In this document: one piece after another, positions 35,503 through 47,658 of the stretch
Layout: each line of letters begins with the position of its first letter
Position numbering within the stretch: position 1 is the first letter of the stretch
DNA from: Phoenix dactylifera
Taxonomy: Eukaryota > Streptophyta > Magnoliopsida > Arecales > Arecaceae
Length of the DNA: 64,000 nt
NCBI RefSeq assembly: GCF_009389715.1
Contig: NC_052399.1
Location: 2,062,938 to 2,126,937, forward strand
Direction of reading: 5' to 3'
Position numbers and translations under genes: made by a program
The notes under the pieces: model-generated
Databases searched by the model: none
What the model saw: only the letters and a program-made list of their open reading frames with translations
What the model was told of the DNA's origin: nothing

Positions 35503-38500
35503 TTATTCCGAATCATGTAGGGTATTACTGCAGTTGGCATCATCAACAAAGGCAAATTTACAAACCAAAGCAAGATGATCACTACCCCACTTCTGCAAAA
35601 CGACAAATATTCATCTTGAAAATTTGAAGGAAAACAAAAAGGAAAACGAAATGCTAAACATGCATTGATGATTCGAGACAAAGGCATAAGTAAGGAATAT
35701 CTTTTATTCAAATTAAGGTCATGAGGCACAATCCATTGCACAAATAAGAAAACAAAGAACAGCACAAAGAAAGAAGACAAAATGACATCCAACTCGAGAA
35801 ATCACTGTTGACATGATGAGCAAGTATGGTACACATCAAATAGCAAGAACTTATCCAATTTTTTGATTGTAAAATATAAATATCGGCGAAGTTGTAGCAA
35901 TGGAATACTGACATGACTTTTTTTCAGATCCACACAAGCATCAATAGTTTACTAGCAGGGAGATTTAAATTACATTTCAATATTTGAGGTAAGGAATGAA
36001 ACTATAAAATGATCAGCCAATAATAGGTTAGCACTTAATAAAAATGGAGTACATTGCCAATTTTATATAGAAGACAAGACATCTTAATATATTAAACTTT
36101 TAATATTTAAATTCTACAATATTAAAAATTAGTACAAATAGAACAAACTAACCTTAGTTTTTTTTTTTTTTTTACTTTGCTCTCTACATAATGTTCTTAT
36201 TTGTATTCCATATATCACAACAAAGGTAGGCCCAATATTTAGGCTGGATACTTATGGCTATAATTAGTGATTAATATTAAATATTGTCCTCAACTCCTTG
36301 TTTTTTCTATGTAATAATCCAGGGTAGCAACAGTAATGGCTCTAGATGTCTGTTGCTGATCAACATTATGGACTCAATAGCATTCTCATTCCCACCTGAC
36401 TTGCAATCTATGTTCTCTTTCAATTTAATCATTTTCAGACCCTTATCCTCCAAAATTTAAGAGTCAATGTAAGAATTCAGTCATATCCTCATTTAATACA
36501 GAGCATATCGTACCATATCGGTTCGGTACCGATATCTAGTACGGATGACGTACTGATACTCCGTATGCCAAAAAAAACTCCATACCGTACAATACCAACA
36601 CTGTGCTAGTGTGGCACAGATACGGAATCTAGTATCGAGACGGCGAACCTTACTACAGATCCTCCTACACACTAGAAATCATTTCATTTAAGTTGACCAT
36701 TGTTTAAGAACTTAAAGTGCTTACTGGAATCACTTACACTAGCTAGTACCCATAAATATTACATGTCCTTGATGTTTATGTTCTTCAACAAACTTCTTCC
36801 CACATGCCCACCAAAGTGCCTCTCATAGTACCTTATCTATGCTAGCTCCAAGTCAATAAGAAAAAAATCTTAGTTCTCCTTTCGTGTAATTGGCCATACG
36901 TAGTGTTGATTAGCCGATAACAATCATGTACTCAAGTTAAAAAGCCAAGTTAGTTTTCAAAGATACTTGCAACTGTTATGGTGTAAAGGCATTGTCATTT
37001 TTTCATGATTTTTATCCCTTAGCTGTACTGCTAATAACCCATGTTACCTGGGCACTTGCGTTGAGCTCCAAAAATATGTGTTAGCTGCATATGGGAGTCG
37101 GATACATATGAAGTACTTTGGTAGCCACTTTTTAAGATTAGAAGAGAGTTAAACTCTTCCAACAATCCTCCATTTTAATTTTAGGAGTATTTGTTCTTTT
37201 TAGAGAATTGGTCAATGAAGAAACTATTGAAAATACATTTTCCTAAGTTAATTGGAAGGTCTGAAATAGATATATATTAAAATATCTTAACAAACAATAT
37301 CTCTTTAATATTTTAAACAATGTTTAAAAGGATAAATATATAGCTTAGTTAAAATTATATTTTATGCTACGTATCCCTGTATCTCCCCTTTTTCCTCTTG
37401 CTGAGTCACGCACTTGGATACACATCCAAATCCGATTCTTTTATCCATGTCATGCAATCCAAGCATTTGACATTTTTTTCATTTCAAGATCTTATTACTC
37501 CTTAAGGAACTAAATCTTTCCCACATATTCCTACTGCTTCATTAGTGTTAATTTAAAACTGAAACCTTATCCTCTTCTTTAGTTGAATAAAACATATAAA
37601 GAATAGAATGGTGAAACACGTGCATCCTACCAAAAGGCCATTGTCATTAAGGACATGCTCTACTACTATAGTTCTGTCAAATTTCAGTACTATCTTCTCC
37701 CACCATATTCAATGAAAAACCTTAATACCAACACTCTAAATGCATTTAGTACAATTACTCTAACCCTTCTATGCCCCTTTTCTGCAGGATCATAAGACTT
37801 CATTGTCCAATTACTGAATTTAGTAAGCATTTTATAGTCAACTACTGTCATCACATTTTGCAAGTGAATATGGAAATGTTATAGTATGAGTACAAATCAT
37901 ACTATCAGTTTGCATAGAAAAACAAGCATAATTTGGAATGTGTTCAAGACATCACATTTATATCTTTTTTTTTCGCAGCGCAGGATGGGGGTGGGGGGGG
38001 TGGGGGCACAGAATCTCTTATAACTAAGAATGCAAGAAAAATACAGGGCCTAATACATATACATTACAAAATATTAGATGTCAGAATGAAGATGTGGACT
38101 AGACAAAAACAGAAGAGATGATGTACCTCACTAGGTAGACCTCCCAATCTTTTTAAAACATTGATTGGCAAGGTTTCAACAACCCCTACAGGAACAAGTG
38201 CAGAAGAATGCCTGAACAAACCTGAAAAAACGTCAGGTAAAAGACATCCTGAAAATGAACAAACAAAAACTTTCACTTAGGACAAAATCGTACTACCAGA
38301 TATAGTCGACAGTTCCCATAAACTTGGAATGATAGGAAGTTGCCAAAGGCTCACCATTACCATCTCTGGTATTGTCATGTCCCTGGTTCATTATCTCAGA
38401 AAAAAAAACATTATGAATAATGAAATGTGAATTGTGTTTCAATGCTGAAATAAAAGAATGATAAATATAGAGTGAGGTTGTTGGAATTGCTATCATGAAG

Positions 38501-41500
38501 CCATTAAACAAATATAGGAAGTTTTGGTGCGAAATGATTACTGCCTAATGCTTCTAACTCTATATAAATAGATACTCGTGCAAGCAATAAATAGAACCCA
38601 GCAAGCAATAAATAGTTTAAGCAGGTCTTGCATGCACAGTTGATACCCGTGCAATTTGCCCATCTTGCACAAAATGTCATAAAGGGTAGCCACTTTAACC
38701 ATTAGTCAAGAAATTTCAGCATTTCTGAAAATGATCAACAAGAAGTCCAACCACAGGTTGGAGCGATCCATGACAACTTAAGAAAATTTTCCGACTGTCG
38801 ATCTGGAATTAACCTTACTAAATAATGCCAAATTGTTAAAAAAAATCACTCATTAATACCCCTCACAAACTATTTTTAGGGCATATATCTACAAAGTAAG
38901 AAAGCAGGTAATAAAGAAGAATAGGAAAAAAGATTTTTTAAAATAATGACTGTTGAGCTGAACGTTCCCTTCCCCTCCCTGTTAAACATTTTGGTGTATT
39001 ATTTTGGAGCTTTTAGCTTCTAAAACTAACGGCTTAATTTCAGATTCTTAACTTGTAGACAATTATAGGCCATTATAGATCTAATGGAAATTATCACATT
39101 CCCTTTACCAATTCAGAAATCAAAGAACTCATATTTTTTGTTATATTTAGTAAAGAAATTGTATAAGTTTTTTGTTCAAAATTAGAAATCAACAGCAAAA
39201 AAAAAAGCATTGCCTTCCTTGGATTTATATGCAAAAGGGCCTTTAATGGCTGACTAAAGCTTCTAGGGTTTCACTTACATGCTTTAGTGGGCAGTGGGCA
39301 CTTATAAGTTGTCTAACTTCTTTGACAACATTGTTTGCCATTAACTACAAGTTTTACTTATAAATGAATATGCTAACACAACTCTTAGAACACCCTTCAG
39401 ACTATGTGAGGTGATCATAGCCAACAAGGCTTATCAGAGAGTATTTAAAATAAAAAAAAGGCTCCTTAGTTCTCGTGCAACATAATCAAATATCCTGTCG
39501 CTTGAAATAGAAAGCAAATATATACTGCAATAAAAGACCAGAAGCCGTTTAATATAAAATTTTGGGAGTTATCATTAGCGTTCCTAGTCAAATAAGTGCT
39601 TCATATAGCACAGAAACAGGTGAAGACAAATATCATAGAATAGAGAAAAAGAAATGAAGAGGCAACATAAAGAAAAATTACAGGAATTCCTTGATATGCA
39701 CTGCAGAGTTTTAGAGGGTTCTGAAGACGGGTGCATCCTCTGCTTCCAGCTGCAAGATGTATCTCTTCTTCACTCCATTTATATTTCATCCTATATGAGA
39801 TGCACTTTGGTGTCCTGCAGCTCAAATATGAAGCCTTTGCTCGATTAAGTAAGTTAGATATGCTGCTGTAATGCAATTACATACAAAGAATAATTTCTAC
39901 AAAAGAATAATTTCTTAAACAATAAAAAAATGACTGCAAGAATAAGGACCTCAAGGCATCATTCCGAGCAATAAAGGGCATCTGTCTTACTGGAAATTCT
40001 ATCTGACCAGAAATTTTCTTGCGATCATAAGCGAGAATATCTAACTGCAGCAATCACATGCCAACAGATATAAGACTATCGTGGCTAAGGATTTCCATGA
40101 GTTGATTTTAATTTAAAAAGCAAAATACTCACCTCGGATGAAGTAAAAAACTGGTAAATTGCACTCTGGGTCATCAAGAGAGATGCATAGCTCTTGTCAG
40201 CAAGACATAATGAAAGATTTCCAGTGTATAATTTTCTTTTTTATGTAAGAACCAATGTAAGGTAATTTGGAAAATATATTAACGTTAGAAGATATCAAGA
40301 TAACCACCTGAGGCATGCTATTTAAATCACCAGAAATCACAACTGGAGTGTTGCCATACTCTTGTGATAATGTATTTGCTCTCTGTAGTAGCACGCGGAC
40401 CTAGAAAAGCAAGAAAAAGAATAGAACTATAAACCATGTCATTTAAACATAAATAGAACAAGTCAAGGAGATAATATAAAATTATAAATAATATGTCAAT
40501 AATCTGTGATATCCATCATGTCTTGTCCATCTATTTGGGGTCAGATGGCATGTTAATCAAATCAATTCAAAGAAATCAGAATGCCAATATCAGAATAAAA
40601 GAAATGGTTACAGCTAGAGGCTGTGAGACAGAAGACAACTACTGTAGTCCCCCTCAGGAATCACCATGTATGTGATGATTTAAAGAATTCCATCATATAT
40701 ATCTGAAATGTCAACTGGATAATGTTAACATGTTCTTAATCATGTGGGGCACACACATGGCATAAGAGTGCACACCCCTGTAATGTGCTGGTAACTTGCC
40801 AGCATGGTATATAATGCATGATATAGATGGTTACTTTATTAGCACTGACAAAAACATTCAGGAGATCCATAACCAGAATTCTTGCATAGCATAAGCAACT
40901 ATCCAATATTTGAGGAATGAGAATTGTAAGGCGGAAATAGAATCAGTGTACCTGCCCCAACTTGATATCTCCTCGCTTAGGGTTGAACAACACGTGGATG
41001 TTGCCAATAAGTAAAGTCTGACAGGGCCTAGGCCTATAGACATTCAACTATGTTAGCCTCCAAATTTAGGAGCGTAGCTAAATTGCAATAACTGCTTTAA
41101 GGCATTCAAGAGAATTAATTTCAACTGCTCAGTCAAATATCAGCCACAACCCCAAATCCAAAACAATTGAAATTAGAAGTCGTGTAGTACAATGTGCATA
41201 AATAAATAGCAGATTAACTCTAGTACAATGTGCATAAATTAATAGCAGATTGACTCTACATTTGCATTCTATAGATCATAAGCAAGTCTTGCTCCAACAT
41301 AAACACCGCATTCACAATACAACAGGTGTGGAAAATCTTACGCAGCTATCTGACAACTTGCATCTTTATTTTTCGACATGTTTGAATGGTTATGAGAGAC
41401 CTGCACAAAGTAATTTGTAAAAAAGGATCTTAGAGAATATTAACTAGGCAGAAGCATTTTTTCCAATCAGCGGAGGAAGCTGCAAACATTTTCTTTAATC

Positions 41501-44500
41501 TTTGGCATAGGATAAGACCTTGCAGGATGCTACCTTGCCATTCTGAATAAATTATGTACAGCTCAAACAAAACTCAATTAATACATGAAAATCTTGGGCA
41601 TAAGTGTCAAAGAGGCCAAATTATTTAACTACTGCAGAGCCATACAATGTTTAATATTGAACCCCAAAAATAAATCCTAATCCAAAGAAAACTCCATAAG
41701 TATTTAGCTTTGATTTGGATTTGGATCCAAGTAAGGATCTCTTATCCTTTATTAGATTGGAGATATTGGATCCAGCATGAAACTCTCCTAAGTCCCCTCA
41801 TTCAAAACTGCTGTTTCAGCATAGCACAAATTACCTAGAAGAATTATTGCAAATTTGATGCTGCTATTTGATGTAACTTAGAAAAATTGAATTCCCCAAA
41901 ACTCTATTAGACATGTAAGATATAGATTCTAGTCTTGGGAGACAGCTCCAATAAACAGGACTTATTAATTTAACTCTTGAAAGAGCCGCATGCATGGACC
42001 AAACGAATGATGTCAGATGTGCAATACAGACACTTTCCACCAAGGTTCGCCGTCTTGATACCGGACGCTATACTGGTGCCACACTAGCACAGTATTGGTA
42101 CGGTACGGTATGAAATTTTTTTGGTATACTAAGTGTCGGTACGCCACCCATACTGGGTACCGGTACCGAATCAATATGGTACGGTACGTTCTGTACCGCC
42201 TGATTTGGACCAGTACTGCATACCATGCTTTGCACTAAAGCCACCAGATATCAGTCCAAGTAGGAGAGTTCGCACCTAAACAGATAATATGAGAATATCA
42301 CATGCTATGGCATCCAGTGTATAAATAACAATATATAAGAACATAAGAACTGTAAATACAACAAACAAGCGAAGATAAACAATATAGCAACTCAGAATAA
42401 AGGAACTAAACAAGTCAGCTTCACTTTGAAGCATGTGTAGTAATAGTTTTTCTTTGTGGCAAACACAAGCATCCCTTTTCAATTCATATTAGGAGCTTGA
42501 TAAGACTTTATGCCTTCCAAGAAGTCCAAAAAAGAACTCAATCCAAAGTCCAAAAGCATTAAAATTAAAATCAAGATTAAATCCACATAAGTATGGTCAA
42601 GTATCTTCTCTACCTTGAAAAGGCAAAGTTGGGCAACATTGTCTCGAAGACCAAACTTCCGAAATTCTATATCTTCATGATGTAAAAGAGTAAATCTGCT
42701 TTAAGAAAAAGAAGAAATAGAGAGAAAAAGAGAGAGGTTATTAAGTTCCAATTTACAGAGTAATACATGAATATTGTCACAACAAAATCTAGAAAAATTA
42801 ACAAAATTAAATCTAGTGATCATATATTAGAAAAGAAAAAATTGTCAACTATCTATGCCTCTGCATGCTTGCATGTATGCATGTGTAACCATTCAATTAT
42901 TTCAAAGGAAAGAATTCAAAGTAGAAAATCAAAAGAAAGGTAGTTTGTAGCTAACAGTCAGATTATCCACGAATCATCTTTGCCCAATTTCAAAATAGCG
43001 ACTCAAAAGAAGCATGAGACATTCCCTTGCGTTATTCTGTAGATTGCCTCAGTAATTAGACAGTCATAGCAGTAGGCCAGAGCATGAAGGTTCACTCTCC
43101 TTTCTGGAGATTGTAAAAAAAAAATTCTTTGGGGTTAGGTTAACAAGTATTTCTCATCAGAAGGTTCACTTCTTGCTGTTGATGATTACATGATTCAAGA
43201 GGGATAGGAAACAATGTGTATTTTAGGCATCATATTTTGTTCACTTTTCACAACCATTCACATGATTGCATACTGTCCTAATTCATAAAAAGATATTGCA
43301 TCACCAATAAAAGATTAAGAGGATCATATCATGTCAAAACTAGCATTTTTGTTAAAAGTAAGATTGGAAACATAACTACATGGTCAAAATCTATGGTCAT
43401 GTCACCACCTCCTCAAAGTTACACAAAGTCACTAGCTGATCCTGTATGACGCACATCTCCTCAAAGTTACACAAAGTTACTAATTGATCCTAGTTATGAG
43501 GCACATTGATACTTTAAGAAACCCATGGACAAGCAGATTAACCAGAATAGGTGTTTTTCTCATGCACACAGGTCTTTGTCATAGAACGTCTTAACTGTAA
43601 CTTCCAAGTGAAGTTCTAAAATTATCATACTCCTTTTATTACATAATTTTCTTGTAGAGTTACAAAAAACTTACTCTTCCTCTTTCCAGAATATAGCACA
43701 TCCATCACTTGCTTGTCCTGTGCGTCCCTAAAACACCAAAACAGAAGTTTTACTGAAAACCATACAAATACCTTAAAATTGACCGTTAAAAGCCAAAATA
43801 ATACCTTATAAACACCAACAAAACCATCTTTTTGAAGAAGATTGGCCAAATCGTTAAATCTGTCAACTTCCTGCTAACAAATGATAGTTGTCAAATACAA
43901 GAGTTATTCAATACCAGCTGTAATTAGGTTGTTTCCAAGCCTGTCCAGTAGCTGGCTAAATAAATGAATGGTTAAAATTAAGTAATATATGGTGTCACTT
44001 GTACAGGTATGATGGAATAAATTAATGGCAATGCACGAGCAGATCCCAGTAAAGTTGTCAAGTGAATGTAAATGGTGCCCAATTTGGCATGGTGAGGCTG
44101 GTCCTCATATGAACAAAAATATCATCGCGTAGATTGAAAAGCAAAATGGAAGTGTTACTTGATTTGCAGAACTCACCAAGATCATATGAAGAACTTCTTA
44201 ACTAGGAGGCAAACTCTAGCTGTTGGCTCACAAACAACTTTATTTATGAGATAAGAACCAAAATTTAAGGTACTCTCCAAACTGGAGAAGTATGGCTTAG
44301 TACATACTATGCTAGCCAAGGAACAGGACATGGCACCCCGAAGGGACAGTTCCACAGACGAACTGATCCACACCTCTTTTCTTTTGCTCATTTGAATTGA
44401 CCCCATATCAGCCTGTGCTGATCTCTTATTGTGGCACATACTGTACCAACAATAAGCTACACAGGTTCATATCTTGATTTTTAAATCCTCGAACGTTGGT

Positions 44501-47500
44501 AAGAACTTTAATTTTCTTTCTGTCATTAGGAAAAAATAATGCAACAAAACTGAATATATGAAATATAAATCACATATAATTATTTTTACACGTTAGCAAA
44601 ACATTATTGTCATTCACATACTACAGATGCTGTAAGGCAATCCACCTCCAGGTACTATCTCATGCACTCTGCATTATCATGATGGTTATAAACAATTAAA
44701 CACAAGTGTAAATAGGGTTGCAGGTGGATTGGATTGACCCACCCACTTAAAAATAACCCAGTCCAATCTGTACAACATATATTTGGATCAGGCTTGGATT
44801 AGAAAAGACAACCTGTCACGATTGTAATATTAGCTATGTATTAGCTATATGAAACATAACATGCCTGCACTGCAACTCTAACTTTTCATATATTTAGTCT
44901 TCACAGATAGCCAAACCATCCATGTTCAAAGTAAAAATGACATTGTGATCTCAAGCCATCAAAATCAGTATGACTTCCTTTTTTTATCATTTAAAAACCC
45001 AAGAATGAAGCTTCAGTAATCAGTCTTCAGAAATGTCTTAACCTCAATTGATCCATGGCCATGCCACCTTAATCAGAACTCATGATCAGATAGCTTATAT
45101 TGTCAGCAACTATACTGTTTTGGATGTCCTTTATATTTCAGAAGTTAAATCTGTATGACATGATGACCTCAAAATACACTAAGCTGGGCCAATAACATGA
45201 CAATCCAAAACCATGACCCTACTCATCCACCTTATACTAGTTATACTAGACATAGAAATCCATCTTCTGCATCTGCTATAAAATAGAGATGAGGTAAAGT
45301 TTATTGTTCAACATAGCCTTGGTCACCTAAGTCTCACTTCCATGTATAAATATCTGCATAAATTCATACAATACACAAGAGGGTATTTCTTGAGCACATC
45401 TACATAAACATTATCTACGCTAACCTAAGCCTGAATGAGGAGAAAAAGTTTAAATTGTATGATAGCCAACTTTGAAAAGACAAAGAAGAGGCAAAACAGC
45501 ATATATACTTCGCAAGCACATATAACCACATTGAAATGCATGTTAGCAAGATAAAAAAGAAGTTATCAGCACATTGAAATAGGCATGACTAACAAACAAT
45601 AAAACAATTAAACCTCTATGTGCATACATGTGCATCAATATCAAAATGAACATATATTTGGTCAGCAAAAAAGAAGTTATCAGGTAATGCTTCACTTACC
45701 TGGAAGCATAAAATGCTTGGATTATAGCAACTTAACTCCTTGTGTATCTGCCTCTTCCGTGTGTCCCAACTTAGATGTTGTGGATTAATTTTGTCATATA
45801 GATCTACATGTTCTGAAGCATTTTCAACACCCAATATGTTATATGAGACGATTACGAAGCTATCTGCAAAATTCAAGGCTTTCTTTAGCTTGACTGACAA
45901 ATCAGAAAGGACTATTCAGTAAAATAGCATGAGACAAATCCACCTATTTATATAAGTCACATTGGAAAACATATAGAAATATTGGTATGTCTACCATAGT
46001 ATTAAAAACATCACTCTAAGAGCCATCAGTGGGCATCCTCTCCAAAACAAATAAATATGATGTCATAAAATGAAAATAAGTAATAGCAATTTAACCGTAT
46101 GCTTGATTAAGTAACTACCACGACTTATAACCATAATCATAACCATATAGCCTTTTCCAAACCATTTGGGGTTGGCTTTATGGATCCTCATTGCAAATTC
46201 AATCCACTAAATAGTCATTGACATACTATAGTTGGGTGTCAACCTTATATCAACCCTCCACCTTTCTCATCGGGGCTAGGGACTAGCCACCATGGTGTCT
46301 CCTGTGACAAAGGTCAAAATGGCTAGTAAAAGGATGTAAAAATAAATCTCATATTCATGTTCTAAAAAACTTCAACCTTAAGTTATTCTAACTAGATGGA
46401 TTTTGTAATATACCCATTAGTTTTTACGCATTTAAATCCGGTAGATTTTTGATGGGTAAATCTCCACAAAGAAAGGATACATCATGTAACAAATATTTGC
46501 CATTTACGTAGCTTAAGAGAAATTTTGGTAAATGTCCAAAACAATCATGACCAAAATTGTGGATGTGAAAAGGTAGTTTAGTAATTTCTTCGATGTACAA
46601 AATAAAACTGTGTAATATCCACAAAACAAGGGATTCAGAATGGCAGTATTATTTCTTTCAAATTCAAGTGTCTGAATGCGACAAGACATTGACAATAACG
46701 CAAATTTTAGCACCAGTCTTAATAGTAAAACTGTAGTGTAAGTAAAGTTTAGAAAAAAATAGTAAATGACTATGAAAATTGAATGCTTGTTTATCAAGCT
46801 TGTGCTTTTTTGTCATGACATAATTAACTGAGAACCTATAATAGGAATTACTATTTCACATGTTTATATGGGGTGAGTTTTACAGTAACAACAGATACAT
46901 GGTAAAATTACAGAATTTGTGGCACAATTAATTCAAATATATAATAATCTTTAGAATCTACAATTTCCAGCATGTTCGGAAGCACAGAATTACATGTTAT
47001 ACCTCGTGTGATACCACAACCATAACAAAAATCATCAAGCCTCGTCTACTTCATCAATCCTCATTCAACAATCATTCCTATTAAGTGTTGCCTCTAGCAT
47101 CATTGCAAACATTTCCCAATCCTCCGACGAAGCTCTCCTTGCTGGAGTTTCCTTATATTTAGTTGGATGTTTCTTTTCAATGGAATTCTATTTCTCAACG
47201 ATTTTTTCTAAAGGATTCCAAGGCTTAAAGATTCCAGATATTATCAGTGAGAAAACCAAAAGGAAAATACTGCCGAATAATTAACCTAAAAAACTCAGGT
47301 ATAAAATCAGAAATATTTTCACAAAATTCATATTTCTGTGAATGCTAGAGAGGGTAGTGGAGGAAGAGAACAACAAACCCTAGAATAAGGGTAACCTCTT
47401 ACCCCTAAAAGAAGAAAGATCGCGAGGAGAGAAGACCCATTGGCGACTCCCATAAACGTCTCTCCCTCCTTCGCCTCGGGTTCTCCTCCGCTTGGCTCTG

Positions 47501-47658
47501 CGAGGCGGGTCCTCGCGGCTGCCGGCAGCAGGAAGACGGGAGTCCGGTTCGCGCTTCCACTTCCGGTGATCGGAATTAGAGCGCTTGGAGACGAGAGAGC
47601 AATCGCGCTTCCGCTTGTGGGTCAAGCGCGAGGACTCTTCGGAGCCCGCCGTTCTCAT
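35503..47658 (-). CDS. CCR4-5-like: CCR4-type deadenylase (carbon catabolite repressor protein 4 homolog 5-like), 14 exons
   Basis: Exons on the minus strand: 47658-47403, 45863-45700, 43870-43805, 43727-43675, 42695-42614, 41400-41342, 41033-40952, 40400-40308, 40165-40133, 40044-39950, 39865-39682, 38394-38297, 38211-38127, 35592-35503. Phases agree throughout and yield 479 residues. It is an EEP-fold nuclease expected to shorten mRNA poly(A) tails. Signature motifs: SYNILGVENA (Asn94), CFQEVDRFND (metal-binding Glu141), DGCAIFWKEE, HVLFNPKRGDIKLGQ, SGDLNSMPQ (Asp279, Asn281), SYHSKFMGTVDYIW (Asp419), GSDHLALVCKF (catalytic His456). The basic N terminus (HKRKRD, RRAKRRR) suggests nuclear entry; there are no leucine-rich repeats, as in plant members. 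Start: first in-frame ATG; the frame is open further up only through a GTG. The exon 10 donor (AG|GTCC) and exon 12 acceptor are the least certain; a better-looking exon 10 donor at 39990 breaks the frame. Confidence 0.92.
36501..36651 (-). repeat. MITE-like element in CCR4 intron 13
   Basis: Reversed, it starts AAGGTTCGCCGTCTCGATAC and contains TGCCACACTAGCACAGT and GGTACCGA. It is an inverted relative of 42042-42232. It is rich in GGTAC/GTACC words, so it can also fold on itself. Confidence 0.8.
40481..40545. repeat. Possible RTE-type LINE or SINE tail fragment in CCR4 intron 7
   Basis: CCATCTATTTGGGGTCAGATGGC follows an AATAAT-rich stretch. Plant RTE-family 3' ends carry a similar TTTGGGGTC.G word. 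Short, and weakly supported. Confidence 0.25.
41185..41256 (-). repeat. Tandem duplication of 36 bp in CCR4 intron 6
   Basis: TAGTACAATGTGCATAAAT.AATAGCAGATT.ACTC is repeated at 41185 and 41221 with two differences. It lies wholly in the 308-bp intron. Confidence 0.9.
42042..42232 (+). repeat. MITE-like element in CCR4 intron 5
   Basis: It begins AAGGTTCGCCGTCTTGATAC and contains TGCCACACTAGCACAGT and many GGTAC/GTACC words. It is the same family as 36501-36651 in the opposite orientation. Confidence 0.8.
43411..43506 (-). repeat. Tandem duplication of 48 bp in CCR4 intron 4 or flank
   Basis: (C/T)CTCAAAGTTACACAAAGT(C/T)ACTA..TGATCCT...TGA.GCACAT occurs at 43411-43458 and 43459-43506. It lies between exons 4 and 5. 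Confidence 0.88.
46130..46330. repeat. RTE-type LINE or SINE 3' fragment in CCR4 intron 1
   Basis: A run of CATAATCATAACCATA is followed by CCTTTTCCAAACCATTTGGG and TTGGCTTTATGGATCC. This text resembles the widespread plant 3' end 'CCAAACTATTTGGGGTCGGCT'. No coding sequence; class is inferred. Confidence 0.4.

Noticed and set aside
39951..39991. Ending CCR4 exon 10 at CCA|GTAAGA (39991)
   Set aside because: It gives an immediate stop in exon 11, whereas the AG|GTCC donor keeps the conserved frame; kept as a possible alternative splice.
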